From a virus: 21,726 bases of DNA. The translations under genes were made by a program, and so were the position numbers. Under the pieces are notes generated by a model. That model ran no database searches, was not told where the DNA came from, and worked only from the letters and a program-made list of their open reading frames with translations. The DNA lies in IMG/VR virus record IMGVR_UViG_3300030331_001605, positions 1 to 21,726 of that record; one strand, 5' to 3'. Positions 13,377 through 21,661 of this stretch are shown here, in pieces (positions within the stretch are counted from its first letter, which is position 1; each line of letters opens with the position of its first letter).

Positions 13377-13609
13377 TACATCATACCTCCTAATATGGCG
13401 GCTAATAGGGTAACCAGTGTGGTTATTGTACCACCCATAATTAATATAATGCGATTGTCTAGGCGATCTAATCTTGCCTGAAAGAATGTTCTGTTTTCTT
13501 TTACAGCCTCTTTTAGGTCATCTATATCCTCCATCATATGGGTTAGATGATTGTTTTTGATCTGCTCAATCTCTTTTGCTAATTCTCTTGTTGTTACTCT
13601 ACTAGCCAT
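13376..13609 (-). CDS. Coiled-coil plus single membrane helix protein, holin-like
   Basis: A 77-residue protein with a charged helical, coiled-coil-like N-terminal part (residues 8-52, ELAKEIEQIKNNH...DDLKEAVKENRTFFQARLDRLDNRI) and a C-terminal membrane segment (about 53-75, ILIMGGTITTLVTLLAAILGG). This layout matches XhlA/haemolysin-type holins or holin accessory proteins, and small phage membrane proteins generally. No endolysin is visible next to it, so a lysis role is a reasonable guess only. It overlaps the previous gene by 8 bases and the next by TAATG. Confidence 0.65.
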   Translation of the reverse strand: MASRVTTRELAKEIEQIKNNHLTHMMEDIDDLKEAVKENRTFFQARLDRLDNRIILIMGGTITTLVTLLAAILGGMM

Positions 13610-13976
13610 TATATCCTATTGCTTCTCTCAATTGTTCTAACTTATCTCTGTCTTGCTGTATCAAACAAGGTACATGTGTACTATCACCACCTTCATCTGG
13701 ATGACTCCATAACCATTCACTGTGGTCATACTTTTTATTTAACATATCACACATATCTGACAGTTGTTTTGCTGTCTTATTTTTCATTACATAGACAAAT
13801 GCTTCCATCTTACTTTGTTTGAATGTTACGGCAATTGTGTTTAAATTGCTTTCATCATTGTCCCAAATAAGTATAGAATCCATAAGTTTATAACTCCAAG
13901 GGCATACTTTACGAATTCTAGCAAAGTATTTTACCCAGGTGCTATCCTCTCTTGCTACCTTTCCTTTTACGTCCAC
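13602..13976 (-). CDS. Hypothetical protein, 124 residues, GTG start
   Basis: The frame opens with a GTG at 13976, inside the 3' part of the preceding 36-residue gene (35-base overlap); a stop lies just upstream in this frame. No ATG occurs until residue 32, yet residues 10-31 (DSTWVKYFARIRKVCPWSYK) look like genuine protein, so the early start is favoured despite the lack of a ribosome site. Later parts include SILIWDNDESNLNTIAVTFKQSKMEAFVYVMKNKTAKQLSDMCDMLNKKYDHSEWLW and a polar end. The alternating strands and helices suggest a small globular alpha/beta protein. Family unknown. Translation is probably coupled to the preceding gene. Confidence 0.6.
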   Translation of the reverse strand: MDVKGKVAREDSTWVKYFARIRKVCPWSYKLMDSILIWDNDESNLNTIAVTFKQSKMEAFVYVMKNKTAKQLSDMCDMLNKKYDHSEWLWSHPDEGGDSTHVPCLIQQDRDKLEQLREAIGYNG

Positions 13977-14052
13977 GTTTTTGTTTTTGTTTTTTCAATA
14001 TGGCTTCTTGTAAGGCTTTAGGTAATTTTTTCTGTTTAGGTGTTAGTGCCAT
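13942..14052 (-). CDS. Tiny Lys/Arg-rich peptide, 36 residues
   Basis: ATG 14052 overlaps the previous stop (TAATG) and opens a 36-residue frame beginning MALTPKQKKLPKALQEAILKKQ and ending in a Lys/Arg/Gly tail with SKRG. About half the residues are Lys, Arg or Gln, with a short amphipathic helix (LPKALQEAIL) first. Its end matches the SKRG ending of the 30-residue peptide next door, so the two may be related. It is probably a nucleic-acid-binding peptide. AGGAG and GAGG lie upstream. Confidence 0.55.
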   Translation of the reverse strand: MALTPKQKKLPKALQEAILKKQKQKRGRKRKGSKRG

Positions 14053-14144
14053 TATCCTCTTTTACTCCTTCTTTTGCCGCCACGTTGTGTTTTTCTTTTT
14101 TTCTTTTTCATTCCGCCTCTTTGAGACCGTTTCATTCCTGCCAT
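14052..14144 (-). CDS. Tiny protamine-like basic peptide, 30 residues
   Basis: ATG 14144 has an AAGGAG ribosome site at good spacing and encodes 30 residues (MAGMKRSQRGGMKKKKRKTQ, then RGGKRRSKRG), of which half are Lys or Arg. It ends in TAATG with the following gene. The extreme charge resembles protamine or histone-tail-like peptides. It could condense packaged DNA, coat RNA, or be a short virion protein. A chance frame is unlikely given the ribosome site and the precise overlap. Confidence 0.55.
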   Translation of the reverse strand: MAGMKRSQRGGMKKKKRKTQRGGKRRSKRG

Positions 14145-14156
14145 TTTATTTCTCCT

Positions 14157-15272
14157 TTAATGTCCTGAGTTTACAAATGAACTCAGTGTATATGCGTTTG
14201 CGTTTGTACCCCCACTTGCGTTAGTAGGGAATCCTTTTACATGAGAACTGTTGTTAGGGCATAGATATACATTTGCTGTATCACTTGTTGCTCCAACAAA
14301 TTCGTCCTCACTTGGTGATATTGCTATTGTATTTGTAGTGCCTGCTAAAGGATCTATTTCAAATACATTATTAGCATCAAATGGTGCCAAATATAAATTA
14401 CCATTTGGTGCGGCTGTACCACCTATAAATGCGTTTGTACCCTGTCCATGTGAAAATGGTTCATCTACTGCTTTTGTAGTAGGATTCAAACGTAATATTG
14501 TACTACTATTGTAAGATATTCCGTATATGTTACCATCTGCTCCTGTTAAAGCACCTTGACATAATAATTGTCCTGTGCCTTTTCCTGTACTATATCTGCT
14601 ACTTGTACCTGCGGCTGGATCTACTTCTAAAAATCCATCATCTTGTAATGGCGCACAATAAATGTTACCATTTGGATGTACTGTACCTGATATAACACCT
14701 GCGTCAGTAAATGAGGCACCAAATGTAGGTGTTGATACTGTAACAGGTTCTGTACTACAATCAACTTTAATAAATTTACTTTCATTTTGTGGAATACAAA
14801 ATACATTACCTGTAGTGTCTACTACAGCACCGTTGTATTTGTTATCGCCACTAATACTTACACTAATTTGTCTGCTTGTTCTGTTTACAGGATCAAATTC
14901 TAATACTGAACTAGCACTAAATGGTGCCAAATATATGTTACCATTTCTACCTAAACACCCACCTGTGTAGTTGTTACTTCCTAATCCACTTAATGTTATG
15001 GCTGTATTTACATGTGTACTTGGATCATATTCCTTTAAATTATTCTGATTACGACCAATAAAGTAAATGTTGCCATTCGGTGCTCTCACGGCGCCTCTAT
15101 ACGCATTACTACCACTAGAACTTGCTACATTAACTACTGATCCTGCCGCACCACTGTATTGTGCTACTTCTGTGTTAAACTGTGAAACGTTTGCTTGATC
15201 CGGCCAGTCTGGATATACTGCTGACGCAGAAGCAACTGTTTTGAAAAATCCTTGTCTAGCACTAAAAGGCAT
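14157..15272 (-). CDS. Seven-repeat beta-propeller-like virion protein
   Basis: A 371-residue protein built of about seven repeats of roughly 40-45 residues, each with a form of [AG]-x(4)-[NDT]GN[IVL]Y-x-x-P...-[LF]-x-[EV]-[FVY]-[DN]P. Clear copies contain APNGNIYFIG, GRNGNIYLAP, TTGNVFCIP, HPNGNIYCAP, GADGNIYGIS, APNGNLYLAP and TANVYLCP. Seven blades suggest a closed beta-propeller, probably a carbohydrate- or receptor-binding tail protein. The first 45 residues are non-repetitive and may attach it to the virion. The gene starts within the last codons of a 44-residue gene (11-base overlap) and lacks its own ribosome site. It lies directly after the large fibre gene, which supports an adhesin role. 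Enzymatic activity is not indicated. Confidence 0.78.
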   Translation of the reverse strand: MPFSARQGFFKTVASASAVYPDWPDQANVSQFNTEVAQYSGAAGSVVNVASSSGSNAYRGAVRAPNGNIYFIGRNQNNLKEYDPSTHVNTAITLSGLGSNNYTGGCLGRNGNIYLAPFSASSVLEFDPVNRTSRQISVSISGDNKYNGAVVDTTGNVFCIPQNESKFIKVDCSTEPVTVSTPTFGASFTDAGVISGTVHPNGNIYCAPLQDDGFLEVDPAAGTSSRYSTGKGTGQLLCQGALTGADGNIYGISYNSSTILRLNPTTKAVDEPFSHGQGTNAFIGGTAAPNGNLYLAPFDANNVFEIDPLAGTTNTIAISPSEDEFVGATSDTANVYLCPNNSSHVKGFPTNASGGTNANAYTLSSFVNSGH

Positions 15273-15396
15273 AATTTGCTATATGGTCATCAGCACTTGC
15301 TTTGTCAGTTACAGCATTTGTTTCTACTAACATTTCTGCTCTTGCTTCATGGAAACCATTATCAGTTAAATATTTTATTAGTTCTTGATCTGTCAT
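15262..15396 (-). CDS. Small hypothetical protein, 44 residues
   Basis: ATG 15396 has AGGAG six bases upstream and encodes 44 residues beginning MTDQELIKYLTDNGFHEARAEM, predicted helical, ending DDHIANYAF. It fills the gap between the tail fibre and propeller genes and overlaps the latter by 11 bases. It may be a small chaperone or linker for one of its neighbours, but there is no direct evidence. Family unknown. Confidence 0.65.
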   Translation of the reverse strand: MTDQELIKYLTDNGFHEARAEMLVETNAVTDKASADDHIANYAF

Positions 15397-15404
15397 TTAT
15401 ACTC

Positions 15405-18400
15405 CTATGCGTATGCTTTAGTTAAACTTGCGTAATAAACACTACCATCAAAGAATATACTAATTACATCAATGGCCCCACCTGCTGTACTTAATGTTTT
15501 ATCACCACCAGCAAACTTCATACTACTGGTTAATGCGTGTGATCCTGTGCCATCTTGCGTAATAATTACAGTAGCACTTGTACCTGCTACAGCATTTGCT
15601 ATTGTGTTAAGTGTTATACCTCCAGTGGCTGTAAGTGTAAATATACTACCATTTGTAGCATTTATATCACCACTTACATCACCTGTTTTATTACCTAATG
15701 CTACAGCAGTTTCATTAAACTTCTTGAGTACTGTTGTGGCACCCTGTATTGTACCAGTAGTTGTTACATTACCACCACTTACATTTCCTGTTGCTGTTAC
15801 TACTCCTGATGTTTGAATACCTGTACTGCTGATATTTGCCCATTCAGTACCACTTTTCAGTGTGTTGAAACCACCTACAATGTTACCAGTTGAGTAAGCA
15901 TTACCTGATTGGAAAAAACTTACTTTGTTTGTACCAAACAGTGATGTTTCACCATTTACACTAGATAAGAAGCCGTGTGCTTCATTGTCATCAGTGTCAA
16001 TACCTTTTTTACCTTGTGGTGTTGACACAAAGTACATGTCAGTACCTGTATTTGCTGTCCATGTTTCTGATGCTACAGCATACATACCACCAGGCAACAT
16101 ACTTCTTGTTCTAGGTGCTACTTCTTGTTCTGAACTGCCAAAGAAACCATAAACACCTATACCTTGATTAGCAATTGGTCTATGTGTTGCTTCATTTGTA
16201 CTAACATTACTGTTTGCTGTACCTAACAGCATTCTAGCACCACCAGTACTTAATTCTTGAATGTTACCACTAGTAACACTATCTTGAATAGTTTTGTCTG
16301 TGAATTGTTTAAAACGCATACCTGTTGTAATAGGTGGATCAAGAGCAGTTCCTGTATCAGTAGATAGATCATCAGTACCATTCCAAACAGCATTTATACC
16401 AAATGAAGGATAAAAAATATGTCCTGCCATTGTGTCATCATATCTGGCATCATTACCAATAAGAACTATGTTACTAAACTTTGGACTACCTTGTGTTGGT
16501 GCTAAAACTGTTTCTTTTGTGCTTCTAAAGAGAGAAGAACTTGTTGGGAAACCAGTACCTACTGTTATGTTAGCAAATGTTAAAGGTGTTGTTTTTACAC
16601 TCAAACTACCTGCTGTAAAACTGCTGTAGTTGTCAATATGACCATTATCACTTACAATATGTGCGTTTTTGTCTACAGGCAAGTAGTTGGTTATACTACC
16701 ACCACCAGCACTATAATCACCACTAAGTCCTGTACTGAATGCTATTTGATCACCGTCACTGTTACGCAACGTATGATATATACCTCTACCAAACGAACTA
16801 CTACCACTATCAAACCATGTAAAGTCTACTGGAGATGGTTCACTCATAATCACATTGGCTTTACCCACAGTAAATCCAAGATGTGAAAAAGTTGTACTGT
16901 TTGCTAGACTTGTTGTAAATGCTTTGTCACTTAATGGATATGTATAACTTTGATAATCTGTAGTTTCAGTACTGTTTATAAGCACCATACCATTAGTGTA
17001 TGTGTTAGCAAGATCAGGTGCTTTAGCAAGACCAGTACCATAGTTTTCTTCAATAGTACCTACAATCTCAACAACATTTGACCCTGCTGTAAAGTAAATA
17101 CCAGCATTTGCCAAGAAACCTCTACCAACTAATATAGAACCGTGATATGTTTCTGCTGTACTTCTGGTAAATGCCGCATTTGGTCCTCTAAATGTAGCAG
17201 TAGATTTTATTGCCCTACCTTTTGGTGATATTGTTATACCTTCTGTTTCATTAGTACTGTCTATAAATGTATTAACTTTGGTATCTTTATGTCCTTTTAG
17301 TGTAATATCACTAGTGCTTTCTGCTTCTAAACTATTTAAATTTGTTAAAGCATTACCTAAATTAAAAGCATTACTAGTTGTTACAAAGTTGTTTTGTGGT
17401 GTAACTTGTATGCTGGTATTACTTGTAGATCCAAGAAATATTTTACCAGTATTCAAAGCACTTACACTACCAGCAGGTCCTTGTGGTCCTTGTGGTCCTG
17501 TAGGTCCTGTGCTACCACCTGGTCCTGTTGATCCTACTTCACCTTTTTGTCCTTTATCACCAGCACTACCTTGAGATCCTTGTGGACCTTGAGCACCCTG
17601 TGGTCCTTGTGGTCCAGTTGCTCCAATTTCACCTTTTTGTCCTTTGTCTCCTGCTGTTCCTTGTGGTCCTTGAGATCCTTGTGGACCTTGAGCACCCTGT
17701 GGACCTTGTGGTCCAGTTGCTCCAATTTCACCTTTTTGTCCTTTGTCTCCTGCTGTTCCTTGTGGTCCTTGTGGTCCTGTAGGTCCTTGTGTACCTTGAG
17801 GTCCAAGTTCTCCTTTCTGCCCTTTATCACCAGCAGTACCCTGTGGTCCTTGTGGGCCACTAGGTCCAGTTTCTCCTTTTTGACCTTTGTCACCAGCAAC
17901 AAATGGCGCATTTTCTATGTTTGTTATGTTCAAAAATGTTGTTGTGCCGTCATGTATATAGTTTATAACGTCAACGTTTGCTGGATTACTACTTAATGTT
18001 GTGTAATTGTTGGCAAATTTTATGTTTGTATATGTGTTAGGATTATCAAATCCTCTGTTACCAACAGCATCTTGTGTTAAGAATAATGTACCTGTGCCAC
18101 CTGCTTGTATATCTGGAAATGATAATCCTGTGATATTACCTGTAAGTGTAGCAGTAAATTGTGTGCCTGTTGATTGATCAAAACTCACAGCACCATTTAC
18201 ATTGCCTTTTGCTACTGTGGTTTCTCTGAATTCTTTTAGTAATAAATTTGCTGTGGGTACTACTGTTTCTAAACTACCGGCAGTTAAGTATCTGTTTGAA
18301 CTACCTTGAGGTAGATTATCACTTGTAAAAGCACTTAAATTTACTGCTATATCATTTGTGTTTACAGTTATACCTGTACCTGCGCCTACATTTAGTGTTA

Positions 18401-18962
18401 CATCACCACTGGTACCACCACCTGTCAAACCAGATCCTGCTGTAACACCTGTAACATCTCCGACTTGTCCGTTGATTGTTAATGTGTTTGCGGCATCATC
18501 ATATGATAAGGATATACCAGTACCGCCTACTAATAAATTAGCAACACGATCATCTACTTTTTCTGCGTTGAAATCTAAGCCACTATCTATTACAAATGAT
18601 TGTACTCTTGCGTTTGTATAGTATAAATTTGTACCTTCAGTTAAACTGCCTGTGTTTGGCAATACAGCATTTACTCTTGCGTCTGCTCTAGTATTTGTAA
18701 AATATAAATTAGTGTTACCTTCAGATAAATCATCTGTGGTTTTGCCTGTGAATAATGCGGCACTATCAATACCTATAACACCTGTGGTGCTATTGTATGT
18801 TATTGGTGAAGTGTTACTAAGTGCGGCTCTAACATCACTGTTAGAAACTGCTACTGCTGTACCTACTGTGATATTTGAAGGTGTTGCTGTTACTGTTACT
18901 GTATTTGTTGCTTGGTTTACACTTACCGAATTTTGGGTTGCTGTTACTGTTACGTTAGACAT
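15405..18962 (-). CDS. Large tail fibre protein with collagen-like domain
   Basis: A 1185-residue trimeric-fibre-type protein. Residues 1-230 are Thr/Asn/Val-rich and contain phage fibre repeats [19 protein letters not shown] (about 79-97), [18 protein letters not shown] (107-124) and [12 protein letters not shown] (216-227). Residues 239-346 form a globular beta domain. Residues 357-499 are collagen-like Gly-x-y triplets with repeated GDKGQKGE and GPQGPQG blocks. Residues 500-1075 form a long beta-rich shaft or head, and 1076-1185 duplicate the 239-346 domain. The protein should be the main host-recognition fibre. AGGAGG precedes the ATG. The fibre role is strongly supported by the motifs; the receptor is unknown. 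Confidence 0.88.
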   Translation of the reverse strand: MSNVTVTATQNSVSVNQATNTVTVTATPSNITVGTAVAVSNSDVRAALSNTSPITYNSTTGVIGIDSAALFTGKTTDDLSEGNTNLYFTNTRADARVNAVLPNTGSLTEGTNLYYTNARVQSFVIDSGLDFNAEKVDDRVANLLVGGTGISLSYDDAANTLTINGQVGDVTGVTAGSGLTGGGTSGDVTLNVGAGTGITVNTNDIAVNLSAFTSDNLPQGSSNRYLTAGSLETVVPTANLLLKEFRETTVAKGNVNGAVSFDQSTGTQFTATLTGNITGLSFPDIQAGGTGTLFLTQDAVGNRGFDNPNTYTNIKFANNYTTLSSNPANVDVINYIHDGTTTFLNITNIENAPFVAGDKGQKGETGPSGPQGPQGTAGDKGQKGELGPQGTQGPTGPQGPQGTAGDKGQKGEIGATGPQGPQGAQGPQGSQGPQGTAGDKGQKGEIGATGPQGPQGAQGPQGSQGSAGDKGQKGEVGSTGPGGSTGPTGPQGPQGPAGSVSALNTGKIFLGSTSNTSIQVTPQNNFVTTSNAFNLGNALTNLNSLEAESTSDITLKGHKDTKVNTFIDSTNETEGITISPKGRAIKSTATFRGPNAAFTRSTAETYHGSILVGRGFLANAGIYFTAGSNVVEIVGTIEENYGTGLAKAPDLANTYTNGMVLINSTETTDYQSYTYPLSDKAFTTSLANSTTFSHLGFTVGKANVIMSEPSPVDFTWFDSGSSSFGRGIYHTLRNSDGDQIAFSTGLSGDYSAGGGSITNYLPVDKNAHIVSDNGHIDNYSSFTAGSLSVKTTPLTFANITVGTGFPTSSSLFRSTKETVLAPTQGSPKFSNIVLIGNDARYDDTMAGHIFYPSFGINAVWNGTDDLSTDTGTALDPPITTGMRFKQFTDKTIQDSVTSGNIQELSTGGARMLLGTANSNVSTNEATHRPIANQGIGVYGFFGSSEQEVAPRTRSMLPGGMYAVASETWTANTGTDMYFVSTPQGKKGIDTDDNEAHGFLSSVNGETSLFGTNKVSFFQSGNAYSTGNIVGGFNTLKSGTEWANISSTGIQTSGVVTATGNVSGGNVTTTGTIQGATTVLKKFNETAVALGNKTGDVSGDINATNGSIFTLTATGGITLNTIANAVAGTSATVIITQDGTGSHALTSSMKFAGGDKTLSTAGGAIDVISIFFDGSVYYASLTKAYA
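17571..17768. repeat. Tandem 99-base repeat in the collagen-like region
   Basis: Two nearly identical copies of a 99-base unit (about 17571-17669 and 17670-17768) encode 33 residues each, that is 11 Gly-x-y triplets with [16 protein letters not shown]. Less similar copies flank them. Such repeats can change copy number by recombination or slippage and so alter fibre length. Confidence 0.8.
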
Positions 18963-18971
18963 TTAGGCCTC

Positions 18972-19478
18972 CTATGTTGTTGTCAATGCTGTGAATCCTG
19001 CTGACGTACTAGGTTTACCTAAAGTTGAATCTGGTGAATATCTATGTATCAATGCCCATCTATGTTCATCAACTACTGCTGGTGTTACTCCTGTATTAGT
19101 CCATCTGACCCCAACTACTGTTATTGGTGTTTCACCTCTACTATCAGGTAAAACATTGCCTGTGTACAAATTACCAGGTATAGTTATGTTTACTGTACCG
19201 TCTACGTTGCTTAATCTGTTTATATTACTAGAGGCTATTTCTGTGTTAGCAAAAAAGCCTGTAATAGTTGAATCTGTAAAGTTTGGATCGCCTGTAGTTC
19301 TATCATATGTTAAACTGTTTACGACTAATGTTTGAGCACTTAATTCAAAGTTATAATTTGTTATATTTGTGCCGTAGTTGTATGTGAATGTTGATGCTGA
19401 ATCTTTGAATACTTCCAATACTTGGACATTATCAGCACCACCTAAATATTTTGAAAAGGATAAAAGTCTTCCACTCAT
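18972..19478 (-). CDS. Tail fibre-associated structural protein (predicted), 168 residues
   Basis: A 168-residue, beta-rich protein immediately before the tail fibre gene (10 bases apart). It begins MSGRLLSFSKYLGGADNVQVLEVFKD and has alternating Thr/Asn/Val strands, with DEHRWALIHRYSPDSTLGKP near the end. The RWALIHRYSPD-type segment looks familiar from proteins next to fibres in marine phages, but I cannot name the family. It is probably a fibre-attachment or baseplate-associated protein. An AGGAG ribosome site is present, a GATAAATA box lies 60 bases upstream, and a hairpin stands in the leader. Confidence 0.65.
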   Translation of the reverse strand: MSGRLLSFSKYLGGADNVQVLEVFKDSASTFTYNYGTNITNYNFELSAQTLVVNSLTYDRTTGDPNFTDSTITGFFANTEIASSNINRLSNVDGTVNITIPGNLYTGNVLPDSRGETPITVVGVRWTNTGVTPAVVDEHRWALIHRYSPDSTLGKPSTSAGFTALTTT

Positions 19479-19500
19479 TATGCTACTCCTGAAGGGTATT

Positions 19501-19524
19501 CCTATAGCACTGAGGCACTATAGG
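19501..19524. other. Inverted repeat in the leader of the 168-residue gene
   Basis: CCTATAG (19501-19507) and CTATAGG (19518-19524) form a perfect 7-bp stem with a 10-base loop. On the minus strand it lies between the GATAAATA box and the ATG, and is not followed by T residues, so it is more likely a leader structure or mRNA-end element than a terminator for that strand. Confidence 0.45.
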
Positions 19525-19538
19525 CTTTATTACTGTTA

Positions 19539-19546
19539 TATTTATC
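19539..19546 (-). promoter_or_regulatory. Late-promoter-like box GATAAATA upstream of 168-residue gene
   Basis: The box lies directly after the stop of the glycine-rich gene and 60 bases before the next ATG, in non-coding DNA. It could drive the 168-residue gene and the large fibre. Confidence 0.55.
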
Positions 19547-19548
19547 AA

Positions 19549-21261
19549 TTATGCTTGGAATACACGATATTTCAGTTTAGATCTTACTATTACTGTGCCA
19601 TTACCGCCGCCTTGTTCGTGTAATTCTTTACCGCCTTTGTTTACAATAAATTGTACACTACCGCCACCACCAATATTAGCATTTGAACCTCCTTGTCCTG
19701 GATCTCCTGGTCTTGCTAGATAACTGTTGTTTCCTGGTCCTTGCGTGTTAAAGTTTACGTGACCACCTGTCATTAGACTACCACCAGTATTAAAACTGTT
19801 TAAGTCAAATCCCTGTAGATCAAGGAATGTGGGTCCACCACCACCTCCACCACCATAAAATACTGTATTACCTGCTGTATTAAAAATTGTGTAACTTACA
19901 CCATCACCACCATCACCACCAGTTTTAGCAGAATTATAACCATTGAATACATTTACAATAGCATTTGCGTTGCCTTTACCACCTATAGCACCAGCACCGC
20001 CACCACCACCACCGCCAAGTGGTCTTAAATTAGATACGCCTGAACTATGCGGTGATACTAATTGTTCTGTAAAATGAGGACCATGAAGTTCAACATTACC
20101 TACAGGACCATTGCTCAAACTAGCATTAGCAGGAAATACACTAGGTGTACTGAATGCTATTTTTACATAAGGTCCGTTGTAGTATCTTTGTTGGAAAGTA
20201 TTTGCTTGTGGACTGCCTATTCCTGCTTTACCATGTCCAGCACCGTGTCCACCCTGTGAACCTTGTCCAGCACCAGTTACACTAGCATTACCTGGTCGAC
20301 CTTTGAATATAGAACTAAGGTTATTATTAAAACCACCAACCACAAAACTAGAAATATCTGTTGATTCACATGCCGCACCACCACCTGATCCACCATCTCT
20401 ACCGTCTATGGTGTTATTTAGAAAACCTAATTGTTGTATATTATTACCTGATACTCCAGATACTCCTTCACCAGCACCTACGAAAGGTCTAGCACAACCT
20501 CCGCCTCCACCACCGTTGGCAACAATGGTTGTAAGTCCACTATCTATACTACTATCTCTACCATCACTGTTGGCATAAGTATCAAAACTACCACCTACAC
20601 CTACTGTTACAGGCACATTGTCTGTGTTTGCTAAGAATACTTCACGATTTACAACTTCTCCACCACCGCCACCACCAACTGATGTTACACCTGCGTTGAA
20701 CACGTTGGCAATGTTGGCGTTAAGTTGATGTCCTGTGGCTCCACCTCCGCCTACAACAAGTGCTCTTACTTTGTTAAGTCCTGTAAATGAACTTAAACTT
20801 TGAATTTGTAAATTACCATTAGCACTGAATATTGTTAAGTTTGCTTTACCATCTGCTGTTGTTGTACCAGCAATCTTTGGACCATCTACTTCTACTATGT
20901 TTGTAACAGGCGATGTTACTATATTTTTGCCTACGTCTGAATTTATTCTACCTGATATACTGATACCAGTAGCAGATGTATTTTCACTGTCTAATGTTCT
21001 ACTTATTGAAACAGTATTACTACCACTGATTACTGTATTACCAGCCTGTGTACCATTTATGAAATCACTTGAACTTACTCCGTTGAATTGAAAAAAGAAT
21101 GTTAGACCGTTGGCACGATCATCTGAAAATGTAATGTCATATGTAATAATGTTATTAGCATTACCACTAATTGTTGTATTTACAGTACCTGTAAGATCTG
21201 CTACAGTTTTTTGTACTACACCTTTGTTATTTGTATTATAAAAAAATTTATTCTTTGCCAT
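19549..21261 (-). CDS. Glycine-rich adhesin-like virion protein
   Basis: A 570-residue protein with two parts. Residues 1-150 are Thr/Asn-rich and beta-like (VADLTGTVNTTISGNANNI, DGPKIAGTTTADGKANLT). Residues about 160-570 contain many poly-glycine runs: VRALVVGGGGATG, VGGGGGGEVV, VANGGGGGG, LGGGGGGGAGAIGGKG, YGGGGGGGP, and end with GGGNGTVIVRSKLKYRV. The [VL]VVGGGG...NGTVIVR frame is typical of glycine-rich surface domains (Gly_rich type); poly-glycine blocks also form the receptor-binding tips of gp38-like adhesins. It is most likely a receptor-binding or fibre-tip protein. AGGAA precedes the ATG, two bases after the previous stop. The C-terminal poly-glycine sheets may form a polyglycine-II-like lattice, which is inference. 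Confidence 0.75.
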   Translation of the reverse strand: MAKNKFFYNTNNKGVVQKTVADLTGTVNTTISGNANNIITYDITFSDDRANGLTFFFQFNGVSSSDFINGTQAGNTVISGSNTVSISRTLDSENTSATGISISGRINSDVGKNIVTSPVTNIVEVDGPKIAGTTTADGKANLTIFSANGNLQIQSLSSFTGLNKVRALVVGGGGATGHQLNANIANVFNAGVTSVGGGGGGEVVNREVFLANTDNVPVTVGVGGSFDTYANSDGRDSSIDSGLTTIVANGGGGGGCARPFVGAGEGVSGVSGNNIQQLGFLNNTIDGRDGGSGGGAACESTDISSFVVGGFNNNLSSIFKGRPGNASVTGAGQGSQGGHGAGHGKAGIGSPQANTFQQRYYNGPYVKIAFSTPSVFPANASLSNGPVGNVELHGPHFTEQLVSPHSSGVSNLRPLGGGGGGGAGAIGGKGNANAIVNVFNGYNSAKTGGDGGDGVSYTIFNTAGNTVFYGGGGGGGPTFLDLQGFDLNSFNTGGSLMTGGHVNFNTQGPGNNSYLARPGDPGQGGSNANIGGGGSVQFIVNKGGKELHEQGGGNGTVIVRSKLKYRVFQA

Positions 21262-21262
21262 A

Positions 21263-21661
21263 CTAACTTCCTGGTGGCGTTGGCCACGTTACATCTTCTT
21301 TGTTACTTGGATTTGGGTATGTGTTTGTTATGTCTCTTAATGCTTGTCTATAAGTTTGCCATTCTGCTTTTTTACTGTCAGATAATGGAGAATCTACTGC
21401 CTGTGTCCAATCACTAGCAGTGAGCATAATGTCTCTTCTTTCTCTCATCCATGCTGTAACAGGAATCAAGTTTTGATTGTGTAAAACAACAGGAGGATCT
21501 TGTGATACATCTACTTTACAATGTCTTTCATGACATTTGCCAGCCATGTATGTTGTACCTGGATTTACATTACAAAGTTTTTGTACTTTGGCTTCATTGC
21601 CTATGTAATTATGAAATGCTATTCTACCGTCTGACTCATAATAAACAATCCAATTATTCAT
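21263..21661 (-). CDS. Phage tail assembly chaperone-like protein
   Basis: A 132-residue protein. The C-terminal half, ERRDIMLTASDWTQAVDSPLSDSKKAEWQTYRQALRDITNTYPNP...VTWPTPP, matches the pattern RR-x-x-L-x-x-[ST]DWTQ-x-x-DSPLS-x-x-KKA-x-W-x-x-YRQALRD...WP-x-P of phage tail-assembly-chaperone/fibre-associated proteins (Phage_tail_APC type). The N-terminal half holds NNWIVYYESDGRIAFHN and three Cys (CNVN, CHERHC). It lies next to the adhesin and fibre genes, which fits a folding or attachment role. AAGGAG lies about ten bases before ATG 21661. Confidence in the family is good; its exact partner is unknown. Confidence 0.8.
   Translation of the reverse strand: MNNWIVYYESDGRIAFHNYIGNEAKVQKLCNVNPGTTYMAGKCHERHCKVDVSQDPPVVLHNQNLIPVTAWMRERRDIMLTASDWTQAVDSPLSDSKKAEWQTYRQALRDITNTYPNPSNKEDVTWPTPPGS

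Noticed and set aside
14157-15272. Propeller protein as an enzyme (lyase or sialidase)
   Set aside because: The repeats resemble NHL or sugar-binding propellers in general shape, but no Asp-box or catalytic set is visible.
17534-17911. Long frames on both strands overlapping the collagen-like region
   Set aside because: They are low-complexity shadows of the Gly-x-y repeat in other frames, with His/Lys/Leu or Ser/Leu repeats and no ribosome sites.
19501-19524. Terminator between glycine-rich and 168-residue genes
   Set aside because: The stem is perfect but no T run follows on the minus strand, where both genes lie; recorded only as an inverted repeat.
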